Positions 19,121-28,937 of a stretch of 64,000 nucleotides of DNA are shown here, one piece after another (within the stretch, counting starts at the first letter, position 1; every line of letters begins with the position of its first letter). The notes beneath the pieces were generated by a model, which was not told where the DNA came from, searched no databases, and worked only from the letters and a program-made list of their open reading frames with translations. The position numbers and the translations under genes were made by a program. This DNA is from Paenibacillus taichungensis (GTDB taxonomy: Bacteria > Bacillota > Bacilli > Paenibacillales > Paenibacillaceae): contig NZ_JABMCC010000111.1 of NCBI RefSeq assembly GCF_013359905.1, positions 336,373 to 400,372 of the forward strand. Reading direction: 5' to 3'.

Positions 19121-20437
19121 ATGAAGCGTAGACGCATATGGAGAAGTACCGCCGCGGGATTAACGGCAAGTATGCTGGCAGGGATGCTGATTTTGGCATC
19201 ATCCGCACAGTCTGCTCATGCTGCAGATAGCAATACGTTACCAGCGGGAAGCGTAACATCATCGTTGCCTTTACAGAAAGATGCGGTAGCGGTAACCAAG
19301 GATTTCCGCCTCGTCACATTGGGGGATTCCATCACTGTAGGGTATGAGCCGAACCTGAAAGAACTGCCATACGGTTATGTAGAACGGTTGCAGGAACAAG
19401 GTCTGCTTCACGGACGTACTCAGGTGGACAACTATGGTATTGCCGGATTGAAGAGCAGTGGTTTGAAAAACTTTGCAGATGCGATTAAAGAAGGGAAAGC
19501 GCTCACTTCCGAAGCTATTCAGCCGAGCCTTCCTGATCCAAGAGCGGCACAAGTTGGAGCCAATATTGCGGCCATCCGGGAGAGTGTTGCTGGAGCTAAT
19601 CTCGTTGCCATCACGATCGGAGGTAACGATGTATCCGAGTTGCTCGGTTCAGCAGATAAGTTGAGTGATGCAGAACTGGAAGCCAAAGTGAAGGAATTGC
19701 TATCTTCTTATACAGCCAATGTTAGCGCAGTTATCAATGATATTCATGAGATTAATCCTAATGCCAAAATCGTAATCGCAGACCAGTACCAACCTATGCC
19801 TGAAGTAGCTGGCAAAGCGCTCTATGCGAAACTGATGGAAGCTTCCCAAGGGTTTACTGCGACCATTGATGGAATTGCGACTGAATTTTCCGCTAAAGGG
19901 ATTGATGTAAAAGTAGCTCATGTCGCCAAGGAGTTTGTTGGCGGTGAAGGCACGATGACTCATATGATTAAGGACCGCGATTTCCACCCGAATCAGTTCG
20001 GATATGAAGCGATTGCCCAAGTATTCGCAGAAACAATCTGGGGCGATTACACCAAACTGACGGCTCCTGCTGCAGGCCAACCGATGAATATCATCGTCAG
20101 TGGTAAAACGCTGGATACACCGTACAAACCAATTAACCGCAATGGTAAGAACTTTGTGGCGATCCAGGATATCGTGAATGCCGTTGGCGCAACCACGGTA
20201 TGGGATAACAAAACCTCAACCGCAACGATTACATACGGAGATCGGAAGGTTGCTGTTAAGATTGGTGCAACGGCTGTTCAGGTGAATGGTGCATCCGTAG
20301 CCGTGGATACACCCGCATTCCTGAGCAAGGTGGGTACAGAATCCAAAACGTATGTACCTCTCGCCATGGTAGCCGAGGGTCTTGGCTTTGATGTCCAGTA
20401 TGTAGCCAAGTTAAAAACGGTATTTGTAAATCCATAA
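19121..20437 (+). CDS. Secreted SGNH hydrolase with C-terminal stalk domain
   Basis: The protein has 438 residues. A Sec signal peptide (basic MKRRRIWR start, hydrophobic core, SAHA-A cleavage near residue 34) precedes an SGNH/GDSL esterase domain. The blocks are TLGDSITVGY (catalytic Ser), NYGIAGLKSSGL, TIGGNDV and RDFHPNQFGYEAIA (Asp/His). From about residue 320 a copper-amine-oxidase N-terminal-like stalk domain follows, with the typical FVAIQDIVNAVGATTVWDNKTSTATI and YVPLAMVAEGLGFDV strands. Such domains anchor or present enzymes at the cell wall in Paenibacillus. The substrate is unknown; acyl or acetyl esters of polysaccharide or lipid are likely. The gene is a single unit with a terminator behind. 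Confidence 0.9.
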   Translation: MKRRRIWRSTAAGLTASMLAGMLILASSAQSAHAADSNTLPAGSVTSSLPLQKDAVAVTKDFRLVTLGDSITVGYEPNLKELPYGYVERLQEQGLLHGRTQVDNYGIAGLKSSGLKNFADAIKEGKALTSEAIQPSLPDPRAAQVGANIAAIRESVAGANLVAITIGGNDVSELLGSADKLSDAELEAKVKELLSSYTANVSAVINDIHEINPNAKIVIADQYQPMPEVAGKALYAKLMEASQGFTATIDGIATEFSAKGIDVKVAHVAKEFVGGEGTMTHMIKDRDFHPNQFGYEAIAQVFAETIWGDYTKLTAPAAGQPMNIIVSGKTLDTPYKPINRNGKNFVAIQDIVNAVGATTVWDNKTSTATITYGDRKVAVKIGATAVQVNGASVAVDTPAFLSKVGTESKTYVPLAMVAEGLGFDVQYVAKLKTVFVNP

Positions 20438-20477
20438 CAATAAGTAGTACTTTTATACACTATTTAGCATGATATCG

Positions 20478-20521
20478 AACAGCCAGATTCCTTGATCTTT
20501 TCAGGGAAACTGGCTGTTTTT
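20478..20521 (+). terminator. Intrinsic terminator after the SGNH gene
   Basis: AACAGCCAG ... CTGGCTGTT stem with a run of T into TTTTTGCG, 41 nt past the stop. Confidence 0.85.
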
Positions 20522-20692
20522 GCGTCTGTTTTCATGCAAGTACAAAGAGACACACCTTCGAAAATGACCTAAAATGTTGCATAAATATGACTTGTCATCT
20601 GACCATGGATGTGTAAATATGAAAATAACTTACAGTAGATCGAAAACAGTTTCGAATGACAGCACCCTTCGCGAGCCAAAGGAGCGCTTTGG

Positions 20693-22480
20693 ATGAGTAG
20701 AATTAAAAACGCTTTCACGAAATTACCAATTCATCATAAAACCATTCTCCTCATTGGATTACTGATGATGATCAGCTTCACATTCTATGTATCTGTCTTG
20801 GGGTATGTGTTCGGTATTTATGACCGACAAATCTATGAGAAATCTTCACAGGTGCTTAATATGTCTTCGGTGGGCATCGAGAACCAACTGCGTGAGATCT
20901 CTAATCTATCCTTCAAGGTTATGTCTGACGAGCCTCTTCAGCAATATCTACTTCAGTTGGATAAGGCTGAATCAGGATATGAGAAAAATGGCTTGCGCAA
21001 AAAAATTACCAACAGACTGGTGGCATATGCAGGTTCAGAGAAATACGTCTATTCCATGATCTTTATCGATAATGATAATAATATTATGGCAGCTGGAAAC
21101 CGTGAAGGGATCTCCGAGAAGAAGCAAAAAGAATTGGTTGCTTTGGGACAGCAATATTCAGGCTCCAATGCCTGGTACACAGGCGGGGACCAACAAGCCA
21201 GATTACTGTCGGTTAGACAGGTAAAGTCTTTTACCGGTGGAGCATTCACGCTGGAAAAGCTGGGTACTCTGGTTATTCGTGTACGACTGGATCGAATTGT
21301 TCAGGATCAGATGCAGCACCCGGCGGAGGATTCACAGCTATTAATTACAGATGGCCGGGAAGTAATCTACCCAACAGAGTCGACGGTCAGTAAATCTGAA
21401 ATTGAGTCTGAGCTAAAGCGCACTCAGCCTTATGGGATAGCCATGTTTGAGCAGGGAAGAAATTTCGTCGCCCGTGCGAATTCTCCGTATACCAATTGGG
21501 TGTATCTGTACATGACGCCCTTTGACCAAATGTTTAAGCAGATCCAGTTTGTCAAACAGCTGGTGACTGTTATTTTTATCATGATATTCCTGGCGGCGCT
21601 TATATTTGGAGCCAAGTTTTCTCGCAGCATTACACAGCCCATCGCCCAGTTGATCAAGAAGATGCGCAATATTGAAAAAGGCGATCTGGATAAGCTGGAG
21701 GAAGCAGCGCTGGGCAATGTCCCAGCATCTTCTCAAAACGAGGTGGGGTTGCTGCATCGCACGTTCAAGATGATGGTACAGCGTATACGCGAACTCATTG
21801 ACGAGAATTATGCGAAGCAACTCGTGATCCGAGAGACCGAATTGAAAGCGCTTCAGGCTCAGATTAATCCACATTTTCTATATAACACACTGGAATCAAT
21901 CAACTGGCTTGCCAAAGTGCAGAAGCAGCATCAAATCTCCGAAATGGTTGAGGCTCTCGGATTTCTGCTGCGAAGCTCAGTGAACATGTCCGAGAAGTGG
22001 ATTACTTTGGAAAGGGAACTGGATATTGTCCGCAGTTATGTGACGATCCAGCACACGCGATTCGAGGAAAGACTTGATTTTGACATGGATATTGCGCCTG
22101 AAGTGGGCACTGCACGCATTCCGAAGTTAACCCTGCAGCCATTGGTAGAGAACGCCATTCATTATGCATTGGAGCCAAGCATAGAACCTTGCCGTATTCG
22201 GATTCGGGCGAGAGCAGACGGAGACAACGTTGTAATTGAGGTGGAGGACGATGGTCCGGGTATGACTCCCGAATTTCTGGAGCAATTGCAAGAGGGACGC
22301 GTACAGACGAGGGGACAGGGGATCGGACTGTCGAACATCAAAGAACGGATCAGATTGACCTTCGGCGAAGAAGGCGAAATGATCATGAGCAGCAATCCCG
22401 GATCAGGGACCGTAGTATCGATCAGAATACCTTGGATTAGAGAGGACGATGACGATGTACAAAGTGATGCTCGTAGATGA
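20693..22480 (+). CDS. YesM-type sensor histidine kinase
   Basis: The protein has 595 residues. Two membrane helices (about 18-40 and 288-310) flank a large extracellular Cache-like sensor region. A HAMP segment (RSITQPIAQLIKKMRNIEKGDLD) leads into the His_kinase block typical of the LytS/YesM group, KALQAQINPHFLYNTLESINW, where the conserved His is the phospho-acceptor. The HATPase domain has LQPLVENAIHYALEP and GQGIGLSNIKERI. In this family the kinase senses an extracellular sugar or its binding protein. It pairs with the AraC-type regulator encoded next and probably controls the ABC importer downstream. A cre-like site lies at its start. Confidence 0.93.
   Translation: MSRIKNAFTKLPIHHKTILLIGLLMMISFTFYVSVLGYVFGIYDRQIYEKSSQVLNMSSVGIENQLREISNLSFKVMSDEPLQQYLLQLDKAESGYEKNGLRKKITNRLVAYAGSEKYVYSMIFIDNDNNIMAAGNREGISEKKQKELVALGQQYSGSNAWYTGGDQQARLLSVRQVKSFTGGAFTLEKLGTLVIRVRLDRIVQDQMQHPAEDSQLLITDGREVIYPTESTVSKSEIESELKRTQPYGIAMFEQGRNFVARANSPYTNWVYLYMTPFDQMFKQIQFVKQLVTVIFIMIFLAALIFGAKFSRSITQPIAQLIKKMRNIEKGDLDKLEEAALGNVPASSQNEVGLLHRTFKMMVQRIRELIDENYAKQLVIRETELKALQAQINPHFLYNTLESINWLAKVQKQHQISEMVEALGFLLRSSVNMSEKWITLERELDIVRSYVTIQHTRFEERLDFDMDIAPEVGTARIPKLTLQPLVENAIHYALEPSIEPCRIRIRARADGDNVVIEVEDDGPGMTPEFLEQLQEGRVQTRGQGIGLSNIKERIRLTFGEEGEMIMSSNPGSGTVVSIRIPWIREDDDDVQSDARR
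20704..20717 (-). promoter_or_regulatory. cre-like site at the start of the kinase gene
   Basis: Read on the minus strand TGAAAGCGTTTTTA, which fits the cre consensus TGWNANCGNTNWCA except at position 13. It lies inside the first codons of the kinase, a place where CcpA roadblock repression is known. Prediction only. Confidence 0.4.
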
Positions 22481-24008
22481 TGAACGTGTCATTCTGGAGG
22501 GGATTTCGCAAGTCGTGGATTGGGCTGCAGCGGGAACGGAACTGGTGGATACCGCGAGAAACGGAATTGAAGCACTGGATAAAATCGGTCATTCCAGACC
22601 GGATATTATCATTACAGATATTTCAATGCCTGGCCTGGATGGTCTTGGACTCATTGAAAAAGCTTCCGAAGCTTATCCTGGACTTCGCTTTATCATGTTG
22701 TCTGGCTACAAAGAGTTCGAATACGCTCGCCGGGCCATGCAATATGGAGTGAAACATTATCTGCTCAAACCGTGTAACGAGAACCAGATTCACGATGCCT
22801 TGTCCGAGTTGCTTCAAGAACACCAGGATGCCCAGGTAAAGGAACATGTCGCCGGAGAGATGAAACAGCGGCTGCAGCGAGTGCTACCACATGTCAAGGA
22901 GCAGTTCCTGCTGGAGTTTATGACGAACCAAACCTATGGTCCGGTTGATTTGGAGTATTATCAGGAGCTGTTTGATCTGGAGCTGGAGGATAACGAAGTT
23001 CGGCTGCTGCTGTTCCGGATTGCGGATGAACATGATTATAGTCATCTATTTGCAATCAAAAACATTGCCAGTGATCTGCTGCCACATGTTCTGTTAAGCA
23101 CTACCATTGAAGGCAAACTGTTAATTTTGCTGGGGGATTCTGCCGATCCGGTTGGTCTGAAGGAGAGCATTGAGGAAGTGCGGGCTGCTTTCACCAGATT
23201 ATATAAATTGGAAGTTACGGCTGCCCTAAGCGAAGCAGATCGAATGATTCAGTCCCGGCGTTTGTTCCGTGAGGCACTGCAATGCCTGAACCACCGCTTC
23301 TTTATCGGCGAAGGCAAGCTGATTACCAAAAGTGATCTGGAGCTGGCCGGGGAATGTGATGGGGTACATGTTGAACAAGACGCAGAGCAGCTCTGTCAGT
23401 TGATTAAGTCAGGCAATACGGAAGAAGCTGCAGCTGAAGTGGATCGCCTGTTCGAGCTTTTGTCCGGTCAGCAGCTTGAGATTGGGATTACTCGTTCGTA
23501 TGTGGTGCAATTGTACTCCGCAATGATTCATGTCTGTCCTCCCGAGGAGGCGACGGAATTTACCCAGCGTATGGCAGAACTGCCCCATATCGACACATTG
23601 TCTGGCTTAAAATCCTTTGTCGCCAGCAGCGCAGCCCGGTTAACCTCCGGTTACTACAAAAATCATATTAGCCGTCAGTCTTCTGCCGTAGAGAAGATGA
23701 TGGATATTGTGGATCGCCACTATGGCGAAGCTGATCTCTCTCTTAATGGGGTTGCCCATCAGATGTTATATATGAATCCGGATTATCTCGGCAAGATATT
23801 CAAAAAAGTGACGGGAGAAAACTTCTCCAATTATGTGAATCGTTTACGCATTGAGCGTGCCTGCGACCATATTCGTAGAGGTGGAGATGTGAAGGTTTTT
23901 GAGCTTGCCGAATTGTTTGGCTTTGGGGGGAACTCACAATATTTTAGTCAGGTGTTCAAGAAGTGGACCGGCATGACACCTACCGAATTCCGCAGAACTG
24001 GCTTATAA
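22455..24008 (+). CDS. YesN-type response regulator (AraC output)
   Basis: The protein has 517 residues. The receiver domain runs 1-120: MLVDDERVILEG, phospho-Asp in IIITDISMPGLDG, and Lys in YLLKPCNENQ. A long middle region is typical of YesN proteins. Two AraC HTH motifs follow at the C-terminus (LSLNGVAHQMLYMNPDYLGKIF and VFELAELFGFGGNSQYFSQVFKKWTGMTPTEFR). The ATG at 22455 is better spaced from GAGAGGAC than the ATG at 22449. Either overlaps the kinase gene end. It likely activates transcription of the ABC importer and esterase operon that follows. Confidence 0.93.
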   Translation: MYKVMLVDDERVILEGISQVVDWAAAGTELVDTARNGIEALDKIGHSRPDIIITDISMPGLDGLGLIEKASEAYPGLRFIMLSGYKEFEYARRAMQYGVKHYLLKPCNENQIHDALSELLQEHQDAQVKEHVAGEMKQRLQRVLPHVKEQFLLEFMTNQTYGPVDLEYYQELFDLELEDNEVRLLLFRIADEHDYSHLFAIKNIASDLLPHVLLSTTIEGKLLILLGDSADPVGLKESIEEVRAAFTRLYKLEVTAALSEADRMIQSRRLFREALQCLNHRFFIGEGKLITKSDLELAGECDGVHVEQDAEQLCQLIKSGNTEEAAAEVDRLFELLSGQQLEIGITRSYVVQLYSAMIHVCPPEEATEFTQRMAELPHIDTLSGLKSFVASSAARLTSGYYKNHISRQSSAVEKMMDIVDRHYGEADLSLNGVAHQMLYMNPDYLGKIFKKVTGENFSNYVNRLRIERACDHIRRGGDVKVFELAELFGFGGNSQYFSQVFKKWTGMTPTEFRRTGL

Positions 24009-24060
24009 CAATTGACTGACGATCATCTATTCGATATATGAGGGGGACTAACGGTGCCGA

Positions 24061-24091
24061 TAGAGGTGCAGTTGTCCTCCTCTGTTTTTTG
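24061..24091 (+). terminator. Intrinsic terminator after the two-component genes
   Basis: AGAGG ... CCTCT stem followed by GTTTTTTG, about 55 nt after the regulator stop. It separates the kinase/regulator unit from the importer operon. Confidence 0.65.
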
Positions 24092-24159
24092 AACCAACAA
24101 GACGGTTTTGTGTATTCAACTCTGGTCCGACATTTGCGAAAATGACAATATAAAGTTCG

Positions 24160-24173
24160 TGAAAGCGTTATCA
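24160..24173 (+). promoter_or_regulatory. cre site (CcpA operator) before the importer operon
   Basis: TGAAAGCGTTATCA matches the catabolite-responsive element consensus TGWNANCGNTNWCA at every position. It lies 57 nt before the binding-protein start and just after a TATAAA -10-like sequence (24149-24154). CcpA binding there would block transcription in the presence of preferred sugars. The weak -35 fits a promoter needing the YesN-type activator. Confidence 0.7.
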
Positions 24174-24229
24174 GAAAGTGGAAGATAACTCGTTCACACA
24201 ACCATTTCAACATAAAAGGGGAGATTGGC

Positions 24230-25513
24230 ATGGTGAAAAAGGCGATATTCCTGATGATGGCGGCATTGCTGGTATTAACAACGGCATGCAGCAGCAGCGG
24301 AGGATCGGGCGAATCATCTGGGGATGGTTCGGTAACACTTCGTATCGCATGGTGGGGATCGGATGCACGTCACGAATATACACAGAAGGTCATTGACTTG
24401 TACAAAGAGAAAAACCCGAACGTCAAAATTGATGTGGAATATGCTTCATTCGATGACTACTGGAAAAAGCTCGCTCCACAAGCTGCAGCGAACCAACTGC
24501 CGGACATTGTTCAGATGGATATTTCCTACATCAGCCAATATGCACAGAATGGACAGCTCGAAGATCTGTCCCCGTACCTCGGAAACCAGATTAAAGTGGA
24601 CGATGTATCCGAGAACGTTATCAGCACAGGCGTTATCAACAGCAAACAATATGGAGTACCTGCCGGTGTTAACGTACTGGGTTTCCAGTATGATCCGGCT
24701 CTGCTCAAAAAAGCGGGTGTGGATGCCATTCCCGAAAATATGACTTGGGAATCGTATGAAGAGCTTGGCAAACAAACGGCTGCCAAAGGACTCTTTTTGG
24801 ACGGGGGCGTAGCGCCGGATATCTTCTTCCACTATTTCTTGCGTACCAAAGGATTGTCCCTCTACAATGCTGAAGGAACGGGGCTTGGATATGATGACGA
24901 CAAACTATTCGTTGAGTTCTTCGGACTCATGCGCCGGATGATCGAGCAGGGTGCAGCGCCTTCCCCGGATCTGGCTAACCAGACGAAAGGTATCATCGAG
25001 GAATCCGATTTGGTCAAGGAAAAAGGAGTTGGTATTTGGCAATGGTCCAACCAATTCGTAGCCGTACAACAGGTTGCCAATCGTCCACTGGAATTCGCTC
25101 CTATGCCTGGACCTGATATGGAAAAAGGACTTTACATGCAACCAAGTATGTACTGGGCTGTTACTTCGAATTCAAAAGTGAAGGAAGAGGCGGCCAAATT
25201 CATCGATTTCTGGGTGAACGATGTGGAAGCTAACAAACTGATCAAAGGCGAGCGCGGTGTGCCGATCTCGGGCAAAATCAAGGAGGCTATCGCTCCTGAG
25301 CTGAGTGATGCAACGAAGCAGGTATTTGAATTCGTAGCGGCCATGGAGCCTAAGGCTTCACCAATGAGCCCACCTCCACCAGTAGGTTCACCTGAAGTAA
25401 TCGCATCTCTTGCGGATGTCGTAGAGGAACTGAACTTTGGTAAGGTTACACCGGAACAAGCAGCAGCGACATTCCGCAAAAATGCCGAGGCGGTTCTTGC
25501 CAACAATAAATAA
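24230..25513 (+). CDS. Sugar ABC transporter substrate-binding lipoprotein
   Basis: The protein has 427 residues. A lipoprotein signal peptide ends in the lipobox LTTAC (Cys about residue 21), followed by a Ser/Gly-rich linker. The family 1 extracellular solute-binding fold has VTLRIAWWGSD, QAAANQLPDIVQMDISYISQYAQNGQLEDLSPYL, and a C-terminal KFIDFWVNDVEANK section. It captures an oligosaccharide outside the membrane and delivers it to the two permeases encoded next. No ATPase is encoded in the operon. As with other Firmicute sugar importers of this type, a shared MsmX-like ATPase encoded elsewhere probably powers it. Confidence 0.93.
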   Translation: MVKKAIFLMMAALLVLTTACSSSGGSGESSGDGSVTLRIAWWGSDARHEYTQKVIDLYKEKNPNVKIDVEYASFDDYWKKLAPQAAANQLPDIVQMDISYISQYAQNGQLEDLSPYLGNQIKVDDVSENVISTGVINSKQYGVPAGVNVLGFQYDPALLKKAGVDAIPENMTWESYEELGKQTAAKGLFLDGGVAPDIFFHYFLRTKGLSLYNAEGTGLGYDDDKLFVEFFGLMRRMIEQGAAPSPDLANQTKGIIEESDLVKEKGVGIWQWSNQFVAVQQVANRPLEFAPMPGPDMEKGLYMQPSMYWAVTSNSKVKEEAAKFIDFWVNDVEANKLIKGERGVPISGKIKEAIAPELSDATKQVFEFVAAMEPKASPMSPPPPVGSPEVIASLADVVEELNFGKVTPEQAAATFRKNAEAVLANNK

Positions 25514-25554
25514 CAGTTGAATGATCGCTTGCTCATCCCAATACCGGGATGGAC

Positions 25555-25602
25555 GGGAACAGGGCTACTCGCATAACGCGAGGGCCTTTCCCCGTCCAGT
25601 AG
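25555..25602 (+). other. Dyad between binding-protein and permease genes
   Basis: GGACGGGAACAGGGCTACT and AGTAGCCCG with CCCCGTCC form a long imperfect inverted repeat in the intercistronic gap. Similar hairpins after sugar-binding-protein genes leave more of that product than of the permeases. No T-run follows, so full termination is not expected. Confidence 0.5.
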
Positions 25603-25654
25603 CCCGAAGTAAGGCTGTGGTAAGCAAGCAGATCAATAAAGGAGGTTCGTTCCG

Positions 25655-26557
25655 TTGAGGCAATATTCGTCGTTGCGCAGAAACTTAACCGGGTATGCTT
25701 TTATTAGTCCTTTCATCATCGGTTTTCTGGGCTTTACGCTGATTCCGATGTTTGTATCCCTATACATGTCGTTTACGAGTTATAACCTGTTCACCTCTCC
25801 GCGGTGGATCGGGCTGGACAACTACACCAAAATGTTCTTTGATGATCCGAAGTACTGGAATTCGGTTAAAGTAACGTTCCTTTATGTGTTTATTGGTGTC
25901 CCTCTAAGGCTGGTCTTCGCGCTTTTCGTAGCCATGATCCTGAATACGGGATCCCGTATGGTCGGAACGTATCGTACCTTGTACTACCTACCGTCCATTA
26001 TCGGTGGTAGTGTGGCCGTGTCGATTATGTGGCGTAACCTTTTCAGTAATGAGGGTGTCATCAACAGTGCATTAACAGCAATCGGAGTCGGGCCAATCAG
26101 CTGGTTTGGTGACCCGAATGCGTCTCTCGTTATGCTGATTTCGCTGTCTGTTTGGCAGTTTGGATCTTCCATGCTTATTTTTCTCGCCGGTCTGAAAAAT
26201 ATCTCTCCCGAGATGTACGAAGCAGCAGGTGTGGATGGTGCCAACCCGGTACGCAAATTTTTTGGTATCACCTTACCATTGCTCAGTCCAATCATTCTGT
26301 TCAACCTGATTATGCAAACGATCGGTGCATTTATGACCTTCGTACCTGCATATATCATCTCTAAAGGCGAGGGTGGTCCAATGGACGGTACGATGCTTTA
26401 CTCGCTGTATCTGTTCCGTCAGGCGTTTATGTTTAACAACATGGGTTATGCTTCGGCCATGGCCTGGATCATGCTTATTATGATCGGTATACTCACAGTC
26501 GCGGTGTTTCTGACATCCAAGTTCTGGGTGTTTTATGAATCCGAAGGAGGGAAGTAA
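25655..26557 (+). CDS. Carbohydrate ABC transporter permease (MalF/LplB type)
   Basis: The protein has 300 residues and six predicted membrane helices. The cytoplasmic EAA loop reads [27 protein letters not shown], which docks the ATPase. Start is a TTG at 25655 behind AAAGGAGG; no in-frame ATG fits. It lies 141 nt after the binding-protein gene, a gap with GC-rich dyad sequence (CCCCGTCC... and GGACGGG) that may stabilise the upstream mRNA. It forms the channel together with the next gene product. Confidence 0.92.
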   Translation: MRQYSSLRRNLTGYAFISPFIIGFLGFTLIPMFVSLYMSFTSYNLFTSPRWIGLDNYTKMFFDDPKYWNSVKVTFLYVFIGVPLRLVFALFVAMILNTGSRMVGTYRTLYYLPSIIGGSVAVSIMWRNLFSNEGVINSALTAIGVGPISWFGDPNASLVMLISLSVWQFGSSMLIFLAGLKNISPEMYEAAGVDGANPVRKFFGITLPLLSPIILFNLIMQTIGAFMTFVPAYIISKGEGGPMDGTMLYSLYLFRQAFMFNNMGYASAMAWIMLIMIGILTVAVFLTSKFWVFYESEGGK

Positions 26558-26559
26558 CG

Positions 26560-27399
26560 ATGGTTTGGAGAAATGTGAAATGGCCCATCTATCACCTGTT
26601 CGTTGCAGCTTTGGCCCTCCTGATGCTTTATCCCGTTCTATGGATGCTTTTCAGCTCATTCAAAGAAAGTCGTACCATCTTCGTAACTGCCGAGTCCTTG
26701 TTCCCTACGGAATGGATCTGGAGTAACTATGCGGATGGCTGGAAAGGCGCAGGCGGAAGACCGTTTATGGATTACATCACCAACTCACTTGTTATTGTGG
26801 TCATCTCTACGATTGGTGCCGTGTTATCCTCATCGCTGATCGCCTTTGGTTTTGCCAGACTCAACTTCAAAGGACGTAACTTTTGGTTCTCTCTGATGAT
26901 GTTGACTCTGATGTTGCCGCATGACGTTGTACTTGTACCCCAATATATTATCTTCACGAAGCTTGGCTGGTTGAATACCATTCTGCCGATCGTTGTACCT
27001 ACGTTCTTCGGGATGCCATTCTTTATCTTCCTGATGGTTCAGTTCATTCGTACAATTCCGAAAGAGTTGGATGAGGCGGCTACCATTGATGGATGTAACA
27101 AGTTCAGACTGTATGTACAGATTATTATGCCGCTCATCAAGTCATCACTCGCAACGGCTGCGATCTTCTCCTTCTACTGGAGATGGGAGGATCTGCTCGG
27201 TCCAGTACTGTATCTGAACTCGCCAGATAAATATACGGTCTCCATGGCGCTGAAAATGTTCCTGGACAGTGAGTCTGCCTCCAATTGGGGAGCGATGTTC
27301 GCGATGTCCATTGTGAGTCTCGTACCTGTTGTAGCCGTGTTCTTTATTTTCCAGAAACAAATTGTACAGGGCATGAGCACCAGTGGACTGAAAGGATAA
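26560..27399 (+). CDS. Carbohydrate ABC transporter permease (MalG/LplC/AraQ type)
   Basis: The protein has 279 residues and six membrane helices. The EAA loop reads [27 protein letters not shown]. An upstream [23 protein letters not shown] section is typical of the family. It begins directly after the first permease stop, with GGAGGGAAGTAACG before the ATG, so translation is coupled. It completes the importer with the preceding permease. Confidence 0.93.
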   Translation: MVWRNVKWPIYHLFVAALALLMLYPVLWMLFSSFKESRTIFVTAESLFPTEWIWSNYADGWKGAGGRPFMDYITNSLVIVVISTIGAVLSSSLIAFGFARLNFKGRNFWFSLMMLTLMLPHDVVLVPQYIIFTKLGWLNTILPIVVPTFFGMPFFIFLMVQFIRTIPKELDEAATIDGCNKFRLYVQIIMPLIKSSLATAAIFSFYWRWEDLLGPVLYLNSPDKYTVSMALKMFLDSESASNWGAMFAMSIVSLVPVVAVFFIFQKQIVQGMSTSGLKG

Positions 27400-27458
27400 A
27401 CGGTATTCATTCTGGATCCAAACCTGGATTAGCATGTTGAACAAGGAGGTTGTTCTTA

Positions 27459-28700
27459 TTGAATAAGGCCCAGGGTAGTCAGGCCGTTGCCAAGGAGGTA
27501 ACGGTAGAGGGCGGTAAAGAGGCCGTTACCCATTGGAAGTTCAATTTTGGACCGGACTCTGGCAGTGCAGGTGAGATTGATGGTTATTTGAAAGTATCTG
27601 CCAGCACCACATATGAAAAACAGGGGGAATACGGTTTTGAATCCGGCTCCCTTGTGTATGAGAAGCAACGGATAAGTGAAGACGGAGTATCGGATACCAG
27701 TCGGACAAACAACGGCAAACAAGGGCAGGCCAATGTGTCTGCCCGATTGCGTTCAAGCTTTTGTATTCCACTCAAGGCATCTTTCATCATTGAAGTTCCC
27801 GATGGAACCTATCAGGTTTTGTTAACTGCAGGGGATGACTTTGCGGAGACGATCACCCGAGTCAAAGCCGGAGAGGGAAGATTGATGCTGCCAACCATAC
27901 GTACACTTCCTGGGCAATGTGCAGAGGTTCGATTCTCGGTTGTGGTTCGTGGCGGGAAGCTCCGACTATCCTTCTCCGGTCCTGCACCACGGATTAATGC
28001 ATTGGAGATCACGCTTGCCAATCAAACGATGACAGTATTTCTCGCTGGTGATTCTACAGTGACAGATCAGCCGGAAAGTGGATATCCATACTGTGGCTGG
28101 GGGCAGCTGTTACCCGCACAGTTCAAACATGATGTTGCTGTGGATAATCATGCCCAGTCTGGACGCAGTTCCCGAAGCTTTATCAATGAAGGCAGATTGG
28201 ATGCCATTCTGGAGAAGATGAAACCGGAAGATTTTCTGTTTATTCAATTTGGACATAACGATGAGAAGCCGGACCCTGACCGGGGAACGGAGCCTTTCAC
28301 AACATATAAGGAATATCTGAAAAAGTATATCGATGCCGCCCGCGAAGCTAAGGCTCATCCGGTGCTCGTGACACCCGTGCATCGGCGCTATTTCGCTGAT
28401 GACGGAACATTGACCGACACCCATGGCGATTATATCGTCGCCGTGCGTGAGCTGGCAAAAGAGGAAGGGGTACCGCTGATCGATCTGGCTGAGCGAAGCC
28501 GCATTCTGTTCGAGCAAGCGGGCATTGAAGGCAGCAAGGAGGACTTCATGTGGGTGATGCCGGGTGAGTACGTGAACTTCCCAGCAGGCGTGGAGGATAA
28601 CACGCATTTTCAGGAGCGCGGTGCCCGCCGCCTCGCCATGCAGGTAGCGGAAACCATCCGCGAGCTGCGACTACAGCCGCTGCAAATGTATTTGAGGTGA
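27459..28700 (+). CDS. Rhamnogalacturonan-acetylesterase-like SGNH hydrolase
   Basis: The protein has 413 residues without a signal peptide, so it is probably cytoplasmic. The N-terminal roughly 180 residues resemble a galactose-binding-like domain (HWKFNFGPDSG, YQVLLTAGDDFAET). The catalytic SGNH domain has VFLAGDSTVTDQ (Ser), NHAQSGRSSRSF (Gly), FIQFGHNDEKPD (Asn) and EDNTHFQERGA (Asp/His). This is the layout of rhamnogalacturonan acetylesterases such as YesT, which remove acetyl groups from pectin fragments. TTG at 27459 is 9 nt after AAGGAGG; a TTG at 27450 is too close. It is the last gene of the importer operon, so the imported sugar is probably an acetylated pectin-type oligosaccharide. 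Confidence 0.88.
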   Translation: MNKAQGSQAVAKEVTVEGGKEAVTHWKFNFGPDSGSAGEIDGYLKVSASTTYEKQGEYGFESGSLVYEKQRISEDGVSDTSRTNNGKQGQANVSARLRSSFCIPLKASFIIEVPDGTYQVLLTAGDDFAETITRVKAGEGRLMLPTIRTLPGQCAEVRFSVVVRGGKLRLSFSGPAPRINALEITLANQTMTVFLAGDSTVTDQPESGYPYCGWGQLLPAQFKHDVAVDNHAQSGRSSRSFINEGRLDAILEKMKPEDFLFIQFGHNDEKPDPDRGTEPFTTYKEYLKKYIDAAREAKAHPVLVTPVHRRYFADDGTLTDTHGDYIVAVRELAKEEGVPLIDLAERSRILFEQAGIEGSKEDFMWVMPGEYVNFPAGVEDNTHFQERGARRLAMQVAETIRELRLQPLQMYLR

Positions 28701-28937
28701 GGGAGCAATAGTAGAGGACCCAATTTCACTCTAAAGAGGGCTAATAACCGCAGGATTTTAAGTCCTGTGCGTCTGTGAATGTGTAAACCTCATTGCTAAA
28801 TGAATGACAAACAATTTTCACTATACCATAATAGCGAGTTAACGAAGTAACGAGCAAAGTTGCTTTTAAGTTGCCCCGCGAGCATAGCGAAGGAAATAAG
28901 CCTTTAAATTAGCCAAGGCGAGCGTTGCAGCGAAGGA
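28701..28937. other. Intergenic lead-in to the structured element
   Basis: No gene. Short self-complementary pieces occur (GCGAGTTAACGAAGTAACGAGC, CGCGAGCATAGCGAAGG), and composition changes from AT-rich to GC-rich toward 28900. It probably belongs to the same leader as the structured element that follows. Confidence 0.5.
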
